DNA of 64,000 nt from Castellaniella sp049650445. Lineage in GTDB: Bacteria > Pseudomonadota > Gammaproteobacteria > Burkholderiales > Burkholderiaceae_B. The translations under genes and the position numbers were made by a program. The notes under the pieces are model-generated. The model searched no databases, had not been told where the DNA came from, and was given only the letters and a program-made list of their open reading frames with translations. Location: positions 1-64,000 of the forward strand of contig NZ_JBASAD010000011.1 in the NCBI RefSeq assembly GCF_049650445.1, read 5' to 3'. This document shows positions 57,985-64,000 of the stretch, piece by piece (within the stretch, counting starts at the first letter, position 1; each line of letters opens with the position of its first letter).

Positions 57985-59481
57985 ATGAACCATCAGGATC
58001 TTCTACGCACATTCGGCCTGGACGCCGGCACGCTTTCCGCCGGCGGCCTGCCTGTCCATTCCCCCATCGACGGCGCCCGGCTGGCGGACCTGCGGCCGCA
58101 CGACGCGGACGAGGCCCGGCGCATGATCGCCCAGGCCCACGGCGCCTTCCTGGCCTGGCGTCAGGTGCCCGCGCCCCGGCGCGGTGAGCTGGTGCGCCTG
58201 CTGGGCGAGGAACTGCGGTCCCACAAACAGGCGCTGGGCCGCCTGGTGTCCCTCGAAGCCGGCAAGATCACCGCCGAGGGCGAAGGCGAGGTCCAGGAAA
58301 TGATCGACATCTGCGACTTCGCCGTCGGTCTGTCACGGCAGTTGCACGGCCTGACCATCGCGTCCGAACGGCCCGGTCACCGCATGATGGAAACCTGGCA
58401 TCCGCTGGGCGTGGTGGGCGTGATTTCCGCTTTCAACTTCCCGGTGGCGGTCTGGTCCTGGAACACCGCCCTGGCCCTGGTCTGCGGCGACCCGGTCGTC
58501 TGGAAGCCCTCGGAAAAAACGCCGCTGACGGCGCTCGCCTGCCAAGCCCTGTTCCGGCGCGCCCTGGCCCGTTTCGGCGACGCGCCCGACGGCCTGCTGC
58601 ACGTGCTGGTAGGCGCGCGCGATCTGGGCGAAGCGCTGGTCGATGACCCCCGGGTGGCGCTGGTCTCCGCCACCGGGTCCACGCGCATGGGCCGCGAGGT
58701 CGGGCCGCGCGTGGCGCAGCGCTTCGGCCGCTGCCTGCTGGAACTGGGTGGCAACAACGCCATCATCGTGGCGCCGTCAGCCGACCTGGACATGGCCGCG
58801 CGCGGCATTCTGTTCGGCGCCATCGGCACGGCCGGGCAGCGCTGCACCACCACACGCCGCCTGATCGTCCACGAATCGGTCGCCGACGCCCTGCTGGCGC
58901 GGCTGAAGGCCGCCTACGCCAGCGCCACGGTAGGCGATCCATTGGACTCCGGCACCCTGGTCGGACCGCTGATCGATCAGGCTGCCTTTGACGCCATGCA
59001 GGCGGCGTTGAAGCAGGCCCGAGACCAGGGCGGCACCGTGACGGGCGGCGAGCGCCTGCTGGCCGACCGTCATCCGGATGCCTGGTACGTCCGCCCCGCC
59101 CTGGCCGACATGCCCGGCCAGACGGACATCGTGCGCCACGAGACCTTCGCCCCGATCCTGTATGTCCTGCGCTACCGAGAATTCGATGAGGCCCTGGCCC
59201 TGCACAACGACGTGCCGCAAGGCCTGTCCTCGGCGATCTTCACCACGGACCTGCGCGAAGCCGAGACCTTTCTGGGTGCCACGGGATCGGACTGCGGCAT
59301 CGCCAACGTCAACATCGGCACCTCGGGTGCCGAGATCGGCGGGGCCTTTGGCGGTGAAAAGGAAACCGGCGGCGGACGCGAATCCGGGTCCGACGCCTGG
59401 AAGGCCTATATGCGCCGCGCCACCAACACGGTCAACTATTCCCGCGAACTGCCCTTGGCGCAGGGCATTCAATTCGGTTGA
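57985..59481 (+). CDS. amaB: ALDH7-type aldehyde dehydrogenase (aminoadipate-semialdehyde/P6C dehydrogenase-like)
   Basis: The enzyme of 498 residues belongs to the aldehyde dehydrogenase superfamily. The nucleophile is in GTAGQRCTTTRRL (Cys near 287), a sequence typical of ALDH7 (antiquitin/AmaB), and the general base Glu is in LLELGGNNAI (about 252). GVVGVISAFNFPVAVWSWN is the conserved NAD-binding region. ALDH7 enzymes oxidise alpha-aminoadipate semialdehyde (from piperideine-6-carboxylate) in lysine/pipecolate catabolism. ATG 57985 has GGAG upstream. It is divergent from the FAD oxidoreductase operon. Confidence 0.85.
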   Translation: MNHQDLLRTFGLDAGTLSAGGLPVHSPIDGARLADLRPHDADEARRMIAQAHGAFLAWRQVPAPRRGELVRLLGEELRSHKQALGRLVSLEAGKITAEGEGEVQEMIDICDFAVGLSRQLHGLTIASERPGHRMMETWHPLGVVGVISAFNFPVAVWSWNTALALVCGDPVVWKPSEKTPLTALACQALFRRALARFGDAPDGLLHVLVGARDLGEALVDDPRVALVSATGSTRMGREVGPRVAQRFGRCLLELGGNNAIIVAPSADLDMAARGILFGAIGTAGQRCTTTRRLIVHESVADALLARLKAAYASATVGDPLDSGTLVGPLIDQAAFDAMQAALKQARDQGGTVTGGERLLADRHPDAWYVRPALADMPGQTDIVRHETFAPILYVLRYREFDEALALHNDVPQGLSSAIFTTDLREAETFLGATGSDCGIANVNIGTSGAEIGGAFGGEKETGGGRESGSDAWKAYMRRATNTVNYSRELPLAQGIQFG

Positions 59482-59514
59482 CGCCGCGGACCGCCCGGAC
59501 CCACGGATGCCAGC

Positions 59515-62280
59515 TCATTGCCAGCCCCAGCGGCTGACATAGAAACCCTTCATCCACTGCGCCAAGGCCACGTACCCCAGCAGAATCAGGGGCAGCAGCG
59601 CGAAGTACAGCGGCGGCAGCGCCTGCAGCCGCAGCCCTTCTGCCAGCGGGCCCATCGGCAGGAACAGACCTGCCGCCATGATGGCCGCCGTCATTGCCAG
59701 CAGCGGCCAGGCCGCCCGGCTCTGCACGAAAGGCACTTTGGACGTGCGGATCATGTGCACGATCAGGGTCTGGGTCAGCAGGCCCACCACGAACCAGCCC
59801 GACTGGAACAAGGTCTGCCGCTCCGGCGTATTCGCCCCGAACACGAACCACATCATGGCAAAGGTCAGGATGTCGAACACCGAGCTGATCGGGCCGAAGA
59901 ACAGCATGAAGCGGCCGATCTCGCCGGGCTGCCAGCGTTGCGGGCTTCGCACCTGCTCCTCGTCCACGCGATCGAACGGGATCGCGGCCTGCGAAACGTC
60001 GTACAGCAGATTCTGCACCAGCAGTTGAATCGGCAGCATGGGCAGAAAAGGGATGAAGGCGCTGGCGACCAGCACCGAAAAGACATTGCCGAAGTTCGAG
60101 CTGGCCGTCATCTTGATGTACTTCAGCATATTGGCAAAGGTGCGACGGCCTTCGATCACGCCCTCCTCCAGGACCATCAGGCTCTTTTCCAGCAAGATGA
60201 CGTCGGCAGCCTCACGGGCGATGTCCACCGCTGTGTCCACCGAAATGCCGACGTCGGCCGCACGCAGCGCGGGCGCGTCGTTGATCCCGTCGCCCAGGAA
60301 ACCGACGACGTGTCCGTTGCCCTTGAGCAGCCGCACGATGCGTTCCTTGTGCATGGGCGTCAGGCGGGCGAACACCTGGTGCGATTCCACCGCCTGCGCC
60401 AGCGCGGCATCGTCCATGACCTCCACGTCCCCGCCCAGCAATACGCTGCCGGGCGCCAGACCCACGTCGCGGCAGACCTTTGCCGCAACCCGCTCGTTGT
60501 CGCCCGTCAGCACCTTGACCGACACACCATGTTCGGCCAAAGCCGCCAGGGCGGCCGCCGTGGATTCCTTCGGTGGGTCCAGGAACGCAATGGTGCCCGC
60601 CAGGACCAGCCCTTGCTCGTCGGCTACGCCATAGGCGTCACGCGGGGGCTCCGGCATGCGGTACGCCACGGCGACCACCCTCAAGCCTTCGTCGTTCAAC
60701 GACGAGGCCACCGCCCGGATACGCTCCAGCCGCACGGCGGTCAGCGGGGTCTCCATCCCATCGTGCAACACGCGATCGCAAACCCGCAGGATTTCTTCCA
60801 CCGCGCCCTTGGTGATCAGCACGTGCCGGCTGTCCTCATCGGCCACCACCACCGACATGCGGCGGCGCTCGAAATCGAAGGGAATCTCGTCGATTTTGAG
60901 ATAGGACGCAGCCCGACCGGGCGGCCCCTCGGCATCCGCCTGCGCCAGAACGGCCTCGTCCAGCAGGTTCTTCAGCCCGGTCTGGTGACGGCTGTTGAGC
61001 CAGGCCAGTTCCAGCACCCGGCCAGAGGTCTCGCCCCAGGCGTCCGCATGCCGCTCCAGCACGATCCGATCCTGCGTGAGCGTGCCGGTCTTGTCGGTGC
61101 ACAACACGTCCATGGCGCCCAGGTTCTGGATCGCGTCCAGGCGCTTGACCACGACCTTGTGGCGCGACAGCACAACCGCCCCCTTGGCCAGGGTGGAGGT
61201 CGCGATCATGGGCAGCATCTCCGGCGTCAGGCCCACCGCGACGGACAGCGCGAACAACAGGGCCTCGGTCCAATCGCCCTTGGTGAAGCCGTTGAGCAAC
61301 AGCACCACCGGGGCCATCACCAGCATGAAGCGGATCAGCAGCCAGCTCACCTGGTTCACCCCCGCCTGGAACGAGGTCGGCCCCCGATCCACAGCCTGCA
61401 CGCGGCCGGCCAGCGCGCCGAAATACGTGCGATCGCCGGTGTTCAGCACCACGGCCGTCGCCGCCCCCGACACCACATTCGTGCCCATGAACAGGACGTT
61501 GTCCAGTTCGAGCGCATTGGCGGTCGCGGCATCCGCGTGCTCGGCGAATTTTTCCACCGGCAGTGATTCGCCCGTCATCGCGGCCTGTGCCACAAACAGA
61601 TCCTTGGCCGACAACACCCGGCAATCCGCCGGGATCATGTCCCCCGCTGCCAGGCGCACGATGTCGCCCGGCACCAGCATCCGCACCGGCACCTCGACGC
61701 CGCGCGCCGGCGCCACCGCCAGATGCACGCCGAAATAGGCCTCGGCCTGCGGCGCGGCATCGGCCGACACCGCACGCCGCGTGACGGTGGCGGTATTGCC
61801 CACCAGCGCCTTCAGCGCATCGGCCGCCCGATTGGAACGGACCTCCTGCCAAAAGCGCAGCAGCGTGGACAGCGCCACCATCGTCCCGATCACGACGACG
61901 GCTTCCATATCCTCGGTCCACCCCGAAATCGCGGCCAGCAGCGTCAGCAGCAGGTTGAAGGGATTGCGGTAGCAATGCCACAGGTGCCGCCACCACGGCA
62001 GCGGTTTTTCACGGCCCACTTCGTTGAAGCCGACCCGCTCACGGATCGCCTCGGCCTGCTGTTCAGTCAGACCATCGATGTGGCTGCCGAGCCGATCGAG
62101 CAGTGCGCTCCGGTCGTCCAGGGCTGCGGCGGCCAGTGCCCGGGAAAGCGCGTCCGGCGCGTCACGGCCAACGCCCGTCCGGACGACGGAATCGAGCATG
62201 TCCCGCCGGCCGAAATGCCGGGTCATGCGGCGGGCGTGCAAAAAACCCGCGAAAAGATTCTTCAGGATGGTGATGTGCAT
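59515..62280 (-). CDS. mgtA: Magnesium-translocating P-type ATPase (MgtA)
   Basis: The P3B-type ATPase of 921 residues imports Mg2+ at limiting concentration. From ATG 62280 (AAGGAGA upstream), the actuator motif TGES is in AAMTGESLPVEKF, the phosphorylation motif is CTDKTGTLTQD (Asp near 396), and the hinge is GDGINDAPALRAADVGISVD. About ten transmembrane segments are present, with LTPEMLPMI preceding the phosphorylation domain. A long N-terminal cytoplasmic region (about 1-90) is usual. A proline-rich leader ORF and hairpin precede the gene, suggesting Mg2+- or translation-sensitive control as in enterobacteria. Confidence 0.94.
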   Translation of the reverse strand: MHITILKNLFAGFLHARRMTRHFGRRDMLDSVVRTGVGRDAPDALSRALAAAALDDRSALLDRLGSHIDGLTEQQAEAIRERVGFNEVGREKPLPWWRHLWHCYRNPFNLLLTLLAAISGWTEDMEAVVVIGTMVALSTLLRFWQEVRSNRAADALKALVGNTATVTRRAVSADAAPQAEAYFGVHLAVAPARGVEVPVRMLVPGDIVRLAAGDMIPADCRVLSAKDLFVAQAAMTGESLPVEKFAEHADAATANALELDNVLFMGTNVVSGAATAVVLNTGDRTYFGALAGRVQAVDRGPTSFQAGVNQVSWLLIRFMLVMAPVVLLLNGFTKGDWTEALLFALSVAVGLTPEMLPMIATSTLAKGAVVLSRHKVVVKRLDAIQNLGAMDVLCTDKTGTLTQDRIVLERHADAWGETSGRVLELAWLNSRHQTGLKNLLDEAVLAQADAEGPPGRAASYLKIDEIPFDFERRRMSVVVADEDSRHVLITKGAVEEILRVCDRVLHDGMETPLTAVRLERIRAVASSLNDEGLRVVAVAYRMPEPPRDAYGVADEQGLVLAGTIAFLDPPKESTAAALAALAEHGVSVKVLTGDNERVAAKVCRDVGLAPGSVLLGGDVEVMDDAALAQAVESHQVFARLTPMHKERIVRLLKGNGHVVGFLGDGINDAPALRAADVGISVDTAVDIAREAADVILLEKSLMVLEEGVIEGRRTFANMLKYIKMTASSNFGNVFSVLVASAFIPFLPMLPIQLLVQNLLYDVSQAAIPFDRVDEEQVRSPQRWQPGEIGRFMLFFGPISSVFDILTFAMMWFVFGANTPERQTLFQSGWFVVGLLTQTLIVHMIRTSKVPFVQSRAAWPLLAMTAAIMAAGLFLPMGPLAEGLRLQALPPLYFALLPLILLGYVALAQWMKGFYVSRWGWQ

Positions 62281-62296
62281 TGTTATTCTCCTTGAC

Positions 62297-62327
62297 GCCA
62301 CCATCCCGTTGAAATCAGGACGGTGGC
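62297..62327 (-). promoter_or_regulatory. Leader hairpin beside the mgtA ribosome-binding site
   Basis: On the minus strand GCCACCGTCCT (62327-62317) pairs with GGGATGGTGGC (62307-62297), giving 11 pairs (nine Watson-Crick, two G-U) with a nine-base loop. The left arm contains the last codons and the first base of the stop of the small proline-rich ORF; the right arm ends three bases before the mgtA Shine-Dalgarno AAGGAG (62293-62288). Ribosomes translating the small ORF would disrupt it. Confidence 0.65.
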
Positions 62328-62353
62328 TTGTAAGGCTGTGGGTCTGGGTTCAT
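62315..62353 (-). CDS. MgtL-like proline-rich leader peptide of mgtA
   Basis: This 13-codon ORF encodes MNPDPQPYKPPS, with five prolines in 12 residues and a TGA stop 34 bases before the mgtA ATG. It recalls the enterobacterial MgtL leader, which begins MEPDPTPLP and controls mgtA expression through ribosome behaviour at low Mg2+ or proline. The alternating x-P-D-P-x-P start is the key similarity. There is no clear Shine-Dalgarno (CCTTAAAAAAACC precedes the ATG). It is unlikely to be annotated by gene finders because of its size. Function as a regulator is inference. Confidence 0.62.
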   Translation of the reverse strand: MNPDPQPYKPPS

Positions 62354-62479
62354 GGTTTTTTTAAGGTTCAAGAATCGGAAAATGGATGGGACGCACGCAC
62401 GCCAACCGCCTGGAAGCAACGCATCCAGAACGACGCCCGACACAGTGCCCGCCGTCATGGTCGCGACATGACGAACGAA
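62354..62479. promoter_or_regulatory. Upstream part of the mgtA leader region, probable promoter
   Basis: These bases lie between the small leader ORF and a hairpin-rich stretch. GGTTTTTTTAAGG at 62354-62366 is a T tract on the plus strand (A tract on the minus). I see no recognisable PhoP box and no gene. Confidence 0.25.
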
Positions 62480-62647
62480 CGCCCTCTCGGGGCGATACGA
62501 ATGTAAGGAGAGAGACCGGAGGCCGGAGAAGGCCGTCCGGGCTGCCGCCCTGCTCTACGGGCAAGGCGGCGAGAAGACTCGCGGTTACCTTGCCTGCGGG
62601 AGGCCGATCAGGGATCGACGACTGGGTAAGTCCACAGGAGGAACTCC
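62480..62647 (+). other. Hairpin-rich intergenic region, candidate structured RNA
   Basis: Successive perfect or nearly perfect inverted repeats are found: 62480-62494 (CGCCC/GGGCG), 62516-62540 (CCGGAGGCC against GGCCGTCCGG, one bulge), 62560-62594 (GGCAAGG/CCTTGCC enclosing GCGAG-AAGA-CTCGC), 62605-62617 (CGATC/GATCG) and 62637-62647 (GGAG/CTCC). Purine-rich loops (GGAGAA, AAGA, GAA) favour a plus-strand RNA. No known riboswitch core was recognised. It could be a leader of the TRIC-like gene, a small RNA, or a part of the mgtA leader read from the other strand. Confidence 0.4.
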
Positions 62648-62772
62648 GGGAAATGAAGACGGCAAAATTTTAATCCGGGCCCAGGTAAAGAGGCAAGCAT
62701 CAAAGGACAGACGCATTGCGCGGAGCAGCCGGGGGCGATACGCTTGCCGGACCATCTTCCCGGAGCCTCCCT

Positions 62773-63414
62773 TTGTCCAGCAGCCCCATCACCAACGAAC
62801 TCCTGCACGTCCTGTTCATCATCGCCATCGCCGCCGAAGCCATGACCGCTGCGCTGGCGGCCGGGCGGCGGGAAATGGACTGGCTGGGCGTGTGCATGCT
62901 GGGCTGCGTCACTGCGCTGGGCGGCGGTTCGGTGCGCGACCTGCTGCTGAATCACCACCCCCTGACATGGATCGCCCACCCGTCCTACCTGCTGATCACC
63001 GGCGGCGCGGCCCTGGTCACCATCGCGCTGGCCCGCTTCATCCACTCGCTGCGGCATCTGTTCCTGTTCCTGGACGCAGTCGGCCTGGTGGTCTTCACGG
63101 TGATCGGCTGCGACATCGCCCTGGGCCTGGGCCTGCCCTGGAGCATCGCCATCGTCTCGGGCATGATCACCGGCTGCGTGGGCGGCGTGCTGCGCGACGT
63201 GCTGTGCAACGAAGTCCCGCTGCTGTTCCGCGCCGAACTCTACGCCACGGTATCCATCGTCGCCGGCGCTCTGTACGTCGGCGGTCTGGCACTGGACCTG
63301 CACCAGGGAGCCGTCACGGGCGGCGCGCTGGCGATCGGCCTGGGGTTGCGGCTGCTGGCCCTGCGCTTCTGCTGGAGCATGCCCAAATTCGTCTATACGC
63401 GGGATCTGCACTGA
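62773..63414 (+). CDS. TRIC/YadS-family (UPF0126, PF03458) membrane protein
   Basis: The protein of about 213 residues has seven hydrophobic segments in two repeats. The start is probably TTG 62773 with GGAG eight bases upstream; an in-frame TTG at 62716 would add 19 residues. GCVTALGGGSVRDLLLN and GCVGGVLRDVLCNEVP are the two family repeats with Gly-Gly and Arg-Asp. YadS-like proteins are cation-channel homologues; the Pfam family is also labelled a glycine transporter. Its leader region is strongly structured. Confidence 0.85.
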   Translation: MSSSPITNELLHVLFIIAIAAEAMTAALAAGRREMDWLGVCMLGCVTALGGGSVRDLLLNHHPLTWIAHPSYLLITGGAALVTIALARFIHSLRHLFLFLDAVGLVVFTVIGCDIALGLGLPWSIAIVSGMITGCVGGVLRDVLCNEVPLLFRAELYATVSIVAGALYVGGLALDLHQGAVTGGALAIGLGLRLLALRFCWSMPKFVYTRDLH

Positions 63415-63513
63415 GGCAAACGCAGTGTACGCAGGGGATACCGTCGATGCGTCCCACGCCTGTTTGCGCGACAATCACCTTCTGACCGCCCATCCAGTCC
63501 CAGGGGACTTCCC

Positions 63514-64000
63514 ATGTTCCTGCATACCCTGCTGCTCATCCTGACGATCCACGCCGTGGCCCTGATATCGCCCGGCCCCGACTTCGCCGTCGTCACCCGC
63601 CTGTCCATCGTCTCGGGCCGCCGCGCCGGCCTGTGGGCGGCGGCGGGGGTCGCCAGCGCCATCGGCCTCTACACCCTGGTCAGCCTGCTGGGCCTGACCC
63701 TGGTACTGGCCGCCCTGCCGGGCCTGTCGCGCGCCCTGTCCATCGCCGGCGCCCTCTACCTGATGTGGCTGGGCATCCAGTGCCTGCGGTCCAAGGGCCA
63801 CATGCCCGAATCGGGTTCCTCCGCCCCGAGCGGGCGGCGCGCCTACGTGACCGGGTTCTTCACTAACCTGCTCAACCCCAAGGCCATGCTGTATTTCGGC
63901 TCCATCCTGTCCCAGGCGGTCACGCCGGATCTGGGTGGCGCGCACCTGGCCGTCGTCTGGACCCTGCTGGTGGCCGAATCCCTGCTGTGGTTCGCCCTGG
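63514..64000 (+). CDS. LysE/RhtB-family amino acid exporter, truncated by the window end
   Basis: The gene starts at ATG 63514 (CAGGGGAC upstream) and remains open at the window end, with 162 codons visible. MFLHTLLLILTIHAVALISPGPDFAVV carries the PGPD signature near residues 20-23, shown here in short form as ALISPGPDF, and GFFTNLLNPKAMLYF is the second RhtB hallmark. Four or five hydrophobic helices are visible. RhtB proteins export threonine, homoserine and other amino acids. The remaining ~45 residues lie outside the window. Confidence 0.88.
   Translation, partial: MFLHTLLLILTIHAVALISPGPDFAVVTRLSIVSGRRAGLWAAAGVASAIGLYTLVSLLGLTLVLAALPGLSRALSIAGALYLMWLGIQCLRSKGHMPESGSSAPSGRRAYVTGFFTNLLNPKAMLYFGSILSQAVTPDLGGAHLAVVWTLLVAESLLWFAL

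Noticed and set aside
59518..61566. A 682-codon plus-strand frame opposite mgtA
   Set aside because: Antisense shadow rich in His, Gln and Arg; mgtA motifs are intact on the other strand.
62480..62660. RNase P RNA, M-box, cobalamin or yybP-ykoY element
   Set aside because: Only short resemblances (GGAGGAACTCCGGG); required core blocks and overall length do not fit.
62386..62673. A 95-codon plus-strand ORF before the TRIC-like gene
   Set aside because: Arg/Pro-rich without family signs, lies across the hairpin region, and looks non-coding.
62480..62760. Glycine riboswitch upstream of the TRIC/PF03458 gene
   Set aside because: GGAGAGAGACC and AAAGGACAGA fragments recall it, but the conserved CCGAAGG-GCAA core and paired CUCUCAGG are missing.
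1..64000. CRISPR arrays, insertion sequences, integrases or prophage genes
   Set aside because: No regularly spaced repeats, transposase motifs or phage genes were seen on either strand.

Overview
The window is GC-rich, densely packed chromosomal DNA of a betaproteobacterium. The gene content and local order point to Burkholderiales, most likely Alcaligenaceae (the Bordetella / Achromobacter / Castellaniella group). Supporting signs are ffh divergent from a ypjD/ccsA-like gene followed by ampD, many LysR regulators, a LivKHMGF-type transporter, and frmA-fghA. The species cannot be fixed from sequence alone. I see no rRNA, IS element, prophage, integrase or CRISPR array. One tRNA (Gly, anticodon CCC) is present.

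Layout. 1-5.5 kb: a DUF2946 protein, a cystine-type ABC importer (tcyJLN-like), and a DMT exporter divergent from a MocR regulator. 5.5-11.7 kb: ung, two tandem paralogous membrane GGDEF cyclases, a YbaK-type deacylase, a persulfide dioxygenase-like hydrolase divergent from azlCD, and yajQ. 11.7-15.2 kb: an Xre-RES toxin-antitoxin pair, azoR divergent from a LysR gene, and a GFA-family protein. 15.2-30.6 kb: a YhaO/YhaN-like nuclease pair, a DUF318 permease, an AraC regulator, an Aer-like receptor, a LysR-pirin pair, a CobW GTPase, a DUF72 protein, an MFS carrier, two VOC proteins and a TetR regulator. 30.6-37.7 kb: housekeeping genes (tRNA-Gly, trmB, pip, an orphan thiS, a bacterioferritin without its haem methionine, ffh, a ypjD-like gene, ampD). 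37.8-39 kb: a small accessory patch with a Fic protein, a convergent VbhA-like small ORF and a frameshifted secreted ankyrin gene. 39-47 kb: glutathione-dependent formaldehyde detoxification (frmA-fghA), htpG behind a textbook sigma-32 promoter, mscS and a chemoreceptor.

47-59.5 kb forms one metabolic unit. An ArgP-like regulator faces an ArgO/LysE exporter. Beside it runs a nine-gene minus-strand operon: FAD oxidoreductase, LivKHMGF-type uptake system, Xre-cupin regulator, ornithine cyclodeaminase/mu-crystallin homologue, and a TPP-dependent decarboxylase/synthase. An ALDH7-type aldehyde dehydrogenase is transcribed divergently. The set suggests uptake and oxidation of a basic amino acid (lysine via pipecolate/piperideine, or D-/L-arginine via 2-ketoarginine); this is inference.

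59.5-64 kb: an MgtA Mg2+ ATPase, a structured 490-base intergenic region, a TRIC/YadS-like channel, and a truncated LysE/RhtB exporter at the window edge. The most notable observation is a 12-codon proline-rich ORF (MNPDPQPYKPPS) just upstream of mgtA. It resembles the enterobacterial MgtL leader peptide, and its last codons lie in the left arm of a hairpin ending next to the mgtA Shine-Dalgarno. Most operators and promoters listed are visual pattern calls.
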